DNA of 64,000 bases from Paenibacillus albidus (GTDB lineage Bacteria; Bacillota; Bacilli; Paenibacillales; Paenibacillaceae), in NCBI RefSeq assembly GCF_014644435.1, contig NZ_BMKR01000027.1, forward strand, positions 31,968 to 95,967, in the 5' to 3' direction. Both the position numbers and the translations under genes were made by a program. Position 1 is the stretch's first letter; every line of letters begins with the position of its first letter. Positions 17,249 to 24,379 of this stretch are shown here, one piece after another. Under the pieces are notes generated by a model, which saw only the letters and a list, made by a program, of their open reading frames with translations, was not told where the DNA came from and did not search any database.

Positions 17249-18313
17249 TCATGACTTTTCACTACTTAGGATGGCTTCAAATATTTTTTTACCTGTAGCG
17301 TCTATCATAGTTCCTTGAGAAGGCTCTTTTTTAGTAATCCATTTTATTAATTGAGCAACATAATAATCCATAAGAGAATTCGAGAAAAAAGAATAATTGG
17401 ATAGCAATACAATTCCTACACGGAGTTCCTTGTTGAAAGCTAGATAACTGTTAAAACCAGCTGAACCCCCGTTATGCCAGAGGATACCTTTATCTAGAAG
17501 TTTATCCTCACCCCAGCCAAAATAACGGTTTGAATTTCCGATCCATATAGGGATATGACTTTTTTGGAGTGTAGAGGCTATCGGATTATCATCATTTAGA
17601 TTGGCTTGGACAAATAAACTCAAATCGTTAACCGATGACTTAATCCCCCCAGCTCCTTCATGTATAGAGAGATCCCAGTGAGGGACTCTCTTCCCAGTTG
17701 AAGCATGTCCATTCAAAAATCTTCTATTCTGTTCTGAATCAAGTGTAACGGCTGTCTCATTCATCTTTAATGGGCTCGTTATGTATTTTTTTAACAGTTT
17801 ATCATACTTGCTTCCTGATACCTTGCATAGAATATTCCCCAGTAAGCCCACACCGATATTCGAATATCCAAATGAACCAATACTATCCGTGTAGTCAGCA
17901 TTAGATAGAAAAGCAGTTAAATCTTGCTCGGTATACATTGAATAAGGATTCGATCTTTTTTTAGCCAGATTGTGGTTTGTTGCCAATATAGGTAAACCAG
18001 AGGTATGAGTAGCAAGGCTTTTCAAGGTAATCTTATTCAAATAATCGTTTTTAACGTTTGGCACAAACTTACCAACCATGTCATCCGAGGAGAGCAGTTT
18101 TTCCCGTTCCATTTCTAATAAGAGAATGGATGTGAAAACTTTGGTTATGGAGCCGATTTCAAACAACATATGCTCAGGAGGAATCGTACTTCTCTTTTGA
18201 TTATTACTGAACGAAAAGTATTCAATACCGCCCTCTCTAATAATCCCGATCGCAAGATGTAAATGTTTCTTATCTTTCGTGTAATCTGAAACAAAATTAT
18301 GTAAATCCTTCAT
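17249..18313 (-). CDS. Beta-lactamase-family serine hydrolase (class C-like), cytosolic
   Basis: A 354-residue penicillin-binding-protein-fold hydrolase. Active-site motifs: S55-I-T-K58 (FEIGSITK), Y150-S-N152 (GYSNIG), and HNGGS near residue 286 in place of KTG, as usual for this esterase/peptidase group. No signal peptide is visible, which is unusual because most relatives are exported. ATG follows AGGAGTAG. It lies downstream of fabZ on the same strand, separated by a palindromic repeat. Substrate unknown. Confidence 0.87.
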   Translation of the reverse strand: MKDLHNFVSDYTKDKKHLHLAIGIIREGGIEYFSFSNNQKRSTIPPEHMLFEIGSITKVFTSILLLEMEREKLLSSDDMVGKFVPNVKNDYLNKITLKSLATHTSGLPILATNHNLAKKRSNPYSMYTEQDLTAFLSNADYTDSIGSFGYSNIGVGLLGNILCKVSGSKYDKLLKKYITSPLKMNETAVTLDSEQNRRFLNGHASTGKRVPHWDLSIHEGAGGIKSSVNDLSLFVQANLNDDNPIASTLQKSHIPIWIGNSNRYFGWGEDKLLDKGILWHNGGSAGFNSYLAFNKELRVGIVLLSNYSFFSNSLMDYYVAQLIKWITKKEPSQGTMIDATGKKIFEAILSSEKS

Positions 18314-18431
18314 AGTAACAGCTACTCCTTTTAGTTTTATGATTCTTACAAAAATCCTCGGTTGTTGAAATCACGCTAATCAACCTATTTTGGATACTGA
18401 ATTATGTACTCGTTTCCATTTCTTTATATTC

Positions 18432-18511
18432 CTGCTCGTTACTTCAATTAGAAACGGCAGCTGAGCATTAGACCAGCTACCGTAGTGTATTGAACAATCG
18501 TTTCCCGTTCT
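18432..18511. repeat. Palindromic intergenic repeat, copy A
   Basis: CTGCTCGTTACTTCAATTAG, a hairpin AACGGCAGCTG / CAGCTACCGT, then TATTGAACAATCGTTTCCCG. It is nearly identical to copy B at 19018-19093 in the same orientation. The two flank the fabZ gene. Confidence 0.8.
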
Positions 18512-18517
18512 TAAAAC

Positions 18518-18946
18518 CTAAATCGAACTGAATGCAAACATTATTTCAGTTTCACAAACCATTTCATTGTTAACCATGGCAACACCTTTTCCTTTGACTA
18601 TCTGTCCCTTTACTCGAGTTACCTCAAACGTAAGGAGGAGTTGGTCTCCAGGTTTCACTTGCTGTCTGAATCGACAATTATCAATACCAGTTAATAAGCC
18701 TATTTTGTGATTACTGTTATCTCCTTGGGACATAACGATACCACCGACTTGCGCCAATGCTTCTACAATCAAGACTCCAGGCATAACTGGATAGTCGGAA
18801 AAATGACCAAGGAAATAAGGTTCATTGATTGTCACATTTTTAATTCCAACAGCTTTCTTGCCCTCATCTATTTCTAAGATTTTATCAACCAATAGAAATG
18901 GGTATCTATGAGGAATAACCTTTTTTATTCTTTCAATATCAAGCAT
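18518..18946 (-). CDS. fabZ: 3-hydroxyacyl-ACP dehydratase FabZ
   Basis: A 142-residue hot-dog-fold dehydratase that removes water from (3R)-hydroxyacyl-ACP in fatty acid elongation. Catalytic H48 in FLGHFSDYPVMPG and E62 in IVEALAQVGG are present, and PHRYPFLLVD is the family start. The full length is intact, and GGAGG precedes the ATG. It stands alone, with no other fab genes nearby, framed by two direct copies of a palindromic repeat. It could be a second fabZ copy or one serving a special lipid; which cannot be decided here. Confidence 0.93.
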   Translation of the reverse strand: MLDIERIKKVIPHRYPFLLVDKILEIDEGKKAVGIKNVTINEPYFLGHFSDYPVMPGVLIVEALAQVGGIVMSQGDNSNHKIGLLTGIDNCRFRQQVKPGDQLLLTFEVTRVKGQIVKGKGVAMVNNEMVCETEIMFAFSSI

Positions 18947-19017
18947 GGAGTGCCTCCTCTTGTGGGTTTATTATCATTTTACCGCCGTTTGGGAAAATCA
19001 ACCATAGTGAAACTAAA

Positions 19018-19093
19018 CTGCCCGTTACTTCAATGAGAAACGGCAGCTGAGCATTAAGCCAGCTGCCGTAGCGCTGTATTGAACAATCGTTCT
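19018..19093. repeat. Palindromic intergenic repeat, copy B
   Basis: CTGCCCGTTACTTCAATGAG, a perfect hairpin ACGGCAGCTG / CAGCTGCCGT, then TGTATTGAACAATCGTT. It matches copy A at over 85 percent by eye. Confidence 0.8.
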
Positions 19094-19134
19094 CAGAAAA
19101 CTAAATCATTTCGAGGGAGCTTATGAAGCATCGT

Positions 19135-19158
19135 CAGTCTAATACTTTATTTTCTCAG
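19135..19158. repeat. Short intergenic motif AGTCTAAnACTTTATTTT
   Basis: CAGTCTAATACTTTATTTTC is one of at least seven copies in the window (others at 17062-17090, 17138-17157, 17191-17213, 19538-19559, 31007-31030, 31062-31090). The following stretch 19160-19535 has no credible gene or structure. Confidence 0.6.
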
Positions 19159-19537
19159 TCTACAACTATATTTACCTAGTACAGCATCAGATTAAAAATA
19201 AGGGATTCCTGAAGGCTGGTTGATATGGATTAGCGTTCGTCACCAGTCTTCGAGCAGTTCTAATGTATATAGTACCTCAGAATGGTTTAAACGAGGCTAA
19301 AACATCCATAATGATGTATTTTGTACATTCAGAGGACAGCCATAAGGCACTTTTCGGCTAATGCAGCGGTTCCTGCTGCACCAAATACACTGAAATCCTA
19401 AAACGAGCCTCCTTTTCCCCCTCCTGATGTATAAAGTGCATTCTAGCGATCTCCGCCCTAGGCTTACAGCGTGCCTCCCGGGAAGTAACTTTCGAATGCG
19501 CCATCTATTCCCACCTTTTAAAGATTGATGGAGTACT

Positions 19538-19559
19538 AGTCTAACACTTTATTTTTCAG
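19538..19559. repeat. Short intergenic motif, further copy
   Basis: AGTCTAACACTTTATTTTTC overlaps the stop codon of the small membrane protein gene at 19556. Same motif as at 19135. Confidence 0.55.
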
Positions 19560-19780
19560 TTAAGTGATCTGAGCGTAAACAACCTATACAATAAAATCCC
19601 CACAATGATTAGGCAAAAAACAACCCACCCCCAACGAAAGGTGAACAGAAGCGGTTTCTCGTTATAAGTGACATGATTCATTCTAATGCTCAGTATTTGT
19701 ATTCCTGCGATAAGACTTATCGACAACAGCGAAGCGAGATCTGCCGGCCGTCTCACGGGGTACACCTGTGCGTTCTCCAT
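19556..19780 (-). CDS. Small membrane protein, unknown
   Basis: A 74-residue frame with GAGGAG about 10 nt before ATG. It has two probable helices, LLSISLIAGIQILSI and WGWVVFCLIIVGILLYRLF, separated by a polar loop, with short polar ends. No family recognised. It lies downstream of a TetR gene on the same strand. Ribosome binding site and helix pattern argue for a real gene, but it could be a relic. Confidence 0.5.
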   Translation of the reverse strand: MENAQVYPVRRPADLASLLSISLIAGIQILSIRMNHVTYNEKPLLFTFRWGWVVFCLIIVGILLYRLFTLRSLN

Positions 19781-19909
19781 GTATCCGCCTCTCCTCTATA
19801 CCTCTTCCATTGCAAAAACAATTGTAATGCCGTTCTCCTTGGGAGGGAAAGGGCTACAGCCTTCTTTAAATACCAGCACTAATCCTGAGAGTTCATAGAA
19901 CCAGGGCGC

Positions 19910-20500
19910 CTATGCATTCTGTTTCAATGAGACTACGCCATGCATAATAAGGGGAACGGTTCTTTGGGCTAACACAACAGTGGATTCTTGCTTCCCATCT
20001 TCATGCCAGCGATAGGTTACGCCATAGATGGACCAGCTTAATAAAGTTGCTGTGTATTCCAAGGTCCTCTGGTCTGCCCCCTTCATCTCACGGGTCAACA
20101 GCTGAAGAATGAATTGCTCCAATTGCGTCTTTATGCTGTCTGCAATAATAGGGGCAACGGTATTGTACTTTTTGACACAGCTGTTGCTGGATCTGTGATA
20201 ATCACATAAGGAATAGATAAGCTGCTGGACGGTTTCCTCGGTCAAAAGCGCCTCAGGATCCACTCTTTTAAGTACATATTCCAGAAAAGCATCTGCCAGC
20301 AGCGCCTCAAGCAGCGCATATTTGTCCGGAAAATGCGCGTAGAACGTGGCCCGGTTAATTGTGGCTTTTTTGGTGATATCACAGATTGTAATATTGTTGA
20401 AGTCAACGGTATGCAGTTGCTGCATAAAAGCATCCAGTATTAATTGACGGGTACGAATGACCCGCGGATCCAACCGGTTGGGCGTGAATACTCCAGCCAT
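19910..20500 (-). CDS. TetR-family regulator (next to OYE gene)
   Basis: A 196-residue TetR regulator. The N-terminal HTH is clear (VIRTRQLILDAFMQQL, then ITICDITKKATINRATFYAHFPDKYALLEALL). The C-terminal ligand domain is not diagnostic. ATG 20500 follows GAGGAG at 8 nt; an in-frame ATG at 20536 lacks a site. Divergent from the Old Yellow Enzyme gene across 240 bp and probably its repressor. Confidence 0.85.
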   Translation of the reverse strand: MAGVFTPNRLDPRVIRTRQLILDAFMQQLHTVDFNNITICDITKKATINRATFYAHFPDKYALLEALLADAFLEYVLKRVDPEALLTEETVQQLIYSLCDYHRSSNSCVKKYNTVAPIIADSIKTQLEQFILQLLTREMKGADQRTLEYTATLLSWSIYGVTYRWHEDGKQESTVVLAQRTVPLIMHGVVSLKQNA

Positions 20501-20740
20501 GCGGTTTGCTCCTCTCTGCCTAAGGGAATAACCCAATTATAATACAAGTGTCGTTTAGACCACAATCGGTGATTAGAACAGACAACAATATTTCCTGTCT
20601 TTTGTTTAAGCAACACAACGGACGAATTGTCGGTTGAATGCCTGATGTGTGCTTGCTAATATTGCACTCATACCCCGCTTGAACTTACACAAGTCGCAGG
20701 TATATATAGCACACCATTCTAACTATTGGAGGTCTTACCC

Positions 20741-21853
20741 TTGAATCATTCTCAGCAAAATACCGTTTCAACCGCTTCCCTGTTCCAACCATATACCATT
20801 CATAACCTGTCTCTGCAATCCCGTATTGTAATGCCGGCAATGGCCCGCGCCTTTTCTCCGAACGGAATTCCAGGGGCAGATGTAGCCGCTTATTACCGCC
20901 GCCGTGCAGAAAATGGAGTCGGTCTGATCATTACCGAAGGGGCGGTGATTGATCATCCATCTGCATCCAGTGAGCCAAGACTGCCCCATATGTTCGGAGA
21001 GGCTGCGCTTGCGGGCTGGGCCGAGGTCGTCAGACAAGTCCATGAAGTTGGCGGGAAGATTATTCCGCAAATATTACACATGGGCATGGTCCGGCCGGCG
21101 GGCTCAGAGCCGCATCCGGAAGCGCCGTCGATTGGACCGTCCGGACTGGATCTTGCCGGCAACCCGGTAGGTGAACCGATGACCGAAGAGGAGATTTCAA
21201 ACGTCATTATGGCCTTTACAGATGCTGCCATGAATGCAAAGCGGGCCGGATTTGACGGTATTGAACTGCACGGTGCCCATGGCTTTCTGATCGATGAATT
21301 CTTCTGGGAGCACACGAATAAACGGACTGACCGTTACGGTGGAAGCCTGCTTAAACGTACCCGGTTCGCTGTTGAAGTGATTCAAGCTATCCGCGCCGCC
21401 GTTGGCCCAGACTTCCCGATTGCCATTCGCCTCTCCCAATGGAAAATGAATGATTATTCGGCCAAACTGTTCGACACGCCGGAACAATTGGAAGAATTCC
21501 TTAGCGCCCTCATTCAAGCTGGCGCAGACATCTTCCACTGCTCCACCCGTCGTTTCTGGGAGCCGGAGTTTGCAGATTCCCCGCTCAGCTTGGCCGGTTG
21601 GGTAAAGAAATTGAGCGGGAAAACAACCATCACCGTCGGCTCGGTAGGCCTGGACAGGGATCCCGCAGAAGGTGAAGCTGCCGGTTACGAAGGAGTGGAT
21701 GACCTTGTGAAACGGCTGGACAACCAGGAATTCGATCTGGTAGCCGTCGGACGTGCGCTCCTGGGCGACCCTGCCTGGGCAGTGAAGATCCGCGAAGGGC
21801 GGATGAGCGAGATTCAACCGTTTACTCCTGAATCCGTGGCTACCCTGTACTAA
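20741..21853 (+). CDS. Old Yellow Enzyme-type NADH:flavin oxidoreductase
   Basis: A 370-residue FMN-dependent ene-reductase (TIM barrel). Family landmarks: SLFQPYTIHNLSLQSRIVMP, the active-site HGAH in IELHGAHGFLIDEFFW, TDRYGGSLLKRTRF, and the FMN-phosphate loop DLVAVGRALLGDP. Relatives reduce C=C bonds of alpha,beta-unsaturated carbonyls and nitro compounds with NAD(P)H. The best start is TTG 20741 because GGAGGT lies 7 nt upstream; an earlier in-frame codon overlaps that site. Paired with a divergent TetR gene and followed by a strong terminator. Confidence 0.92.
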   Translation: MNHSQQNTVSTASLFQPYTIHNLSLQSRIVMPAMARAFSPNGIPGADVAAYYRRRAENGVGLIITEGAVIDHPSASSEPRLPHMFGEAALAGWAEVVRQVHEVGGKIIPQILHMGMVRPAGSEPHPEAPSIGPSGLDLAGNPVGEPMTEEEISNVIMAFTDAAMNAKRAGFDGIELHGAHGFLIDEFFWEHTNKRTDRYGGSLLKRTRFAVEVIQAIRAAVGPDFPIAIRLSQWKMNDYSAKLFDTPEQLEEFLSALIQAGADIFHCSTRRFWEPEFADSPLSLAGWVKKLSGKTTITVGSVGLDRDPAEGEAAGYEGVDDLVKRLDNQEFDLVAVGRALLGDPAWAVKIREGRMSEIQPFTPESVATLY

Positions 21854-21856
21854 CAA

Positions 21857-21898
21857 ACAGAGCCCAAATCTCAAGCTCCGGCTTGGATTTGGGCTCTG
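21857..21898. terminator. Terminator after the OYE gene
   Basis: CAGAGCCCAAATC pairs perfectly with GATTTGGGCTCTG, and T residues follow. It separates two convergent genes and may act both ways. Confidence 0.85.
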
Positions 21899-21907
21899 TT
21901 CATTCGA

Positions 21908-22540
21908 TTATGACTCACTAAGTCTGTTCGCTGGTTGTTGATTTAGTGCTGTCAAAAGAGGCCCGTCCTTAATCAAACGTGTCAGCGTTACAGCCAGATC
22001 ATACGGAGGCAGTGCCCGGCCTGTGTTGAACCAATGTTTGATCACGCCAAAATGAGCGGAGCTGAAATAAGCGACGATATAATCAGCAGGTACTGGCAAC
22101 GGTTCGGAGGTAAGGAGTGGCTTGGGGATTTTATCAACTATGGAGTCTTGGATCAGTACCCTTAATCTTTTTCCGAATAATGCTCCCTCCTGGGCAAAAA
22201 AAACCTGGAAGAAACGGTGCTCCTCATTCATAAAGTCGATAAACTGCGCTATGGATGGGAAAGGTTCGCCCTTCATTTCAGCGCTCAGCATCTCTTGGGG
22301 TCCGCTCTTTACAGGTAATTGCTTCATCTGTTCCATGATGCGGTCCTCCATCTTCTCCATCAGATCATAGATGTCCTGATAATGTAAATAAAAGGTCCCC
22401 CGGTTAATACCCGCCTGTGCCGTAAGTTTTCTGACCGTTACCGCCTCTATTCCCTCCTCCTCAACCAATGTAAAAAAAGCATCCTCGATTAACCTTCTGC
22501 TTCTAATTACGCGAAGATCTTCGTTTTTGTCCATCGTCAT
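21908..22540 (-). CDS. TetR-family regulator (next to SDR gene)
   Basis: A 210-residue TetR regulator: HTH VTVRKLTAQAGINRGTFYLHYQDIYDLME and a C-terminal domain of the TetR_C_7-like kind (FFQVFFAQEGALFGKRLR). Two possible starts, ATG 22540 and ATG 22534, share the AAGGG site; the first is listed. Divergent from an SDR gene with a dyad and promoter between them, so it very likely represses that gene and perhaps itself. Confidence 0.85.
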   Translation of the reverse strand: MTMDKNEDLRVIRSRRLIEDAFFTLVEEEGIEAVTVRKLTAQAGINRGTFYLHYQDIYDLMEKMEDRIMEQMKQLPVKSGPQEMLSAEMKGEPFPSIAQFIDFMNEEHRFFQVFFAQEGALFGKRLRVLIQDSIVDKIPKPLLTSEPLPVPADYIVAYFSSAHFGVIKHWFNTGRALPPYDLAVTLTRLIKDGPLLTALNQQPANRLSES

Positions 22541-22582
22541 ACACCCTTCTATTCAAATGAACACAATTTGAAATTCTGTTTA

Positions 22583-22611
22583 TTGTAAGTCCTTTATCCC
22601 TTTATTATAAT
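22583..22611 (+). promoter_or_regulatory. SigA-type promoter of the SDR gene
   Basis: TTGTAA (22583-22588), 17 bp, TATAAT (22606-22611): near-consensus vegetative promoter about 50 bp before the start codon. Confidence 0.75.
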
Positions 22612-22648
22612 GAACACACAGCCTATAAATCAACACTATGTTCATTAT
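22607..22648. promoter_or_regulatory. Candidate TetR operator over the -10 box
   Basis: ATAATGAACA (22607-22616) and TGTTCATTAT (22639-22648) are perfect inverted arms 22 bp apart. The left arm overlaps the -10 box. Centre-to-centre spacing of about three helical turns would let two dimers, or one dimer with a loop, block transcription. Binding by the adjacent TetR protein is inference. Confidence 0.55.
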
Positions 22649-22664
22649 GAGGAGGAGAATTATC

Positions 22665-23492
22665 ATGCTGCACAATAAAACCGCCGTCATTACAGGAGCA
22701 TCCAGCGGCATCGGACGTGCAATTGCCAAAGGTCTTGCCGATGAAGGCGTGCACGTCTTTTTGACCGGCAGAAGCCAGACGCAGTTAGAGCAACTGCAAG
22801 CACAGATAGAACAAGAAGGCGGACAAGCTAGCATTATGGCTTTTGACATTAGGAATACGGATAAGCTGCAGAGCTTTATCCACGAGGCTCAGGTGGAGAC
22901 AGGCCAGCTGGATATCATGGTGAATAATGCCGGTCTGCACATTCACGGGGATATTATGGAGACGAATATTGACGATTGGCGGGAAATGATTGATGTGAAT
23001 ATTCTGGCACTTCTGGCCGGTTCACAGGCGGCTGTTCGGGCGATGCGCCTGAATCCGGAAGGTGTTACCGGACGAATGATCAATATCTCTTCAGGAAATG
23101 CCTATGAGCCGGGCAGGGATTTCTATAGTGCCACCAAACATATGGTGAATGCACTCAGCCAAGCGCTAACGCGTGAGCTTGCCGATGCTGCAGTTGAAGT
23201 TACTACCATTATGCCAGGTGCTGTTGCAACGAACTTCGGCCGTAACCTGGAGCCGGAAACTGTCATTCAGCTTGCCCGGAAGCTGGGCATGGAAGTAGAC
23301 TTCCAACCTGGAGATCACCTGCCGGATGAACTGATCGAACGAATTCAAGCTGCCATGGGCCAGACCTTTATGAGTGCTGATGATATCGCGAGGGGTGTAA
23401 TCTACACACTGAAGCAGCCCCGGAATGTCGTGGTACGGGAGCTTTATTTGACCGCACCCAATGTATACCTGGGAAGCAGTTTATCCATGTAA
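22665..23492 (+). CDS. Short-chain dehydrogenase/reductase
   Basis: A 275-residue classical SDR: TGASSGIG near residue 10, NNAG in IMVNNAGLHI, Ser in INISSGNAY, and YSATK. The C-terminal part (SADDIARGVIYTLKQPRNV, then VVRELYLTAPN) is like that of YdfG/serine-type dehydrogenases. ATG 22665 follows GAGGAGGAG; an upstream in-frame ATG at 22638 lacks a site. Behind a TetR-controlled promoter. Substrate unknown. Confidence 0.9.
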   Translation: MLHNKTAVITGASSGIGRAIAKGLADEGVHVFLTGRSQTQLEQLQAQIEQEGGQASIMAFDIRNTDKLQSFIHEAQVETGQLDIMVNNAGLHIHGDIMETNIDDWREMIDVNILALLAGSQAAVRAMRLNPEGVTGRMINISSGNAYEPGRDFYSATKHMVNALSQALTRELADAAVEVTTIMPGAVATNFGRNLEPETVIQLARKLGMEVDFQPGDHLPDELIERIQAAMGQTFMSADDIARGVIYTLKQPRNVVVRELYLTAPNVYLGSSLSM

Positions 23493-23507
23493 AAAATTCA
23501 GCATAAA

Positions 23508-23544
23508 GAACCCGCTGCAGCTCCGACATGAGTTAGGCGGGTTC
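23508..23544. terminator. Weak terminator-like hairpin after the SDR gene
   Basis: GAACCCGC (23508-23515) pairs with GCGGGTTC (23537-23544); the following T content is modest. Confidence 0.4.
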
Positions 23545-23558
23545 ACTTCTCTTCCAGA

Positions 23559-23702
23559 CTATTCCTGCGATCTCTTTTTAATCATCCGCATCTGCCCTCT
23601 ATGGTTGATCTCATCCTCAAAGACATGAAACCACATAAAATAATGATTCGCCGGCTTATCATGCCAAAAAGGCTTCTCGATATGTAGCCACTCGTCATCC
23701 AC
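23559..23702 (-). pseudogene. 3' fragment of a DinB-family gene
   Basis: Read leftward, the frame gives DDEWLHIEKPFWHDKPANHY, then FMWFHVFEDEINHRGQMRMI, ending KKRSQE and TAG. The DEINHRGQ stretch with its metal-binding His is the C-terminal signature of DinB/YfiT-like proteins. The front about 110 residues are missing: sequence upstream is an IS1182 transposase scrap, so an insertion or deletion at about 23702 destroyed the gene. Confidence 0.6.
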
Positions 23703-24172
23703 AGCCCAAGTGACGTTTCATCGTCCCGAAAGGGTGCTCAACGATTGCCGCTCTTTGCTTATAAATATTACTTTGACTACGTGTATTTTCGGTAATCTGC
23801 TCAATCACTTCTTCGTCTTTAAGTCTGGTTACCGCCCTTCCGCCTTTGGCAGACGTGCAGCACTCTTTCTGTCCGCAAATATCGAAGGCTTCGCAAGTGT
23901 AACGCCTATACTCTTTTCCATTTTGTTTTCCATTCCATTTAAAGGGTAATTCATAACCCAACGGGCAAATATATCTATCGTTGATGGCGTCATATTCAAA
24001 GTTCTCTTTATCAAATCCGCTAGCTACTTTGTTTTGCATTCCCATTCTCGCAGGGCCAAACTATCGACGTAAGCATCGATGACTCGGACAGGATTTTCTT
24101 TTCTACAAAGTCATCCAACGTATTTGGCAGTAATTGAATTTGATGTCTATCTTCACCTTCGATATAAGGCAT
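23695..24172 (-). pseudogene. IS1182-family transposase, N- and C-terminal pieces
   Basis: ATG 24172, behind AAAGGAG, opens MPYIEGEDRHQIQLLPNTLD. The frame then shifts to NPVRVIDAYVDSLALRE. After a large deletion the C-terminal part follows (YDAINDRYICPLGYELPFKW, the Cys-rich YTCEAFDICGQKECCTSAKG, and IVEHPFGTMKRHLG). The DDE core is gone. It is a different lineage from the IS1182 copy at 13.2 kb. Confidence 0.8.
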
Positions 24173-24260
24173 ACACGCTCATCTCCTTTGATATAGAGAT
24201 TCGCCAAAGGTCATCTATTTTCATGTCAAAAAACGAAGATTTAGTAATAATTGTTAGACA

Positions 24261-24314
24261 GTCTGACGTACGGTTTGATGAGGAGGGGTTGGATACCCAG
24301 CCCTTCACTCTACT
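24261..24314 (+). mobile_element. 3'-end remnant of a group II (class C-like) intron
   Basis: GACGTACGGTTTGATGAGG followed by a GGGGTTGG / CCAGCCCTT hairpin and CACTCTACT resembles the 3' strand of domain V plus domain VI that closes class C group II introns. The 5' strand of domain V and any reverse transcriptase are absent. No other feature is seen between 24173 and 24379. Confidence 0.5.
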
Positions 24315-24379
24315 ATTTTCCAAGTCCTAGAGCGCCGCTGTTTCATGTTAAAGCCAGTCAACTATATCGTGAGTGCCAT

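Noticed and set aside
17249..18313. Resistance beta-lactamase
   Set aside because: The protein lacks a signal peptide and the KTG box and looks like the general serine hydrolase group, so a resistance role is not supported.
19160..19535. Possible gene or structured RNA in the longest empty stretch after fabZ
   Set aside because: All frames are short and interrupted; no convincing paired structure or riboswitch core was found.
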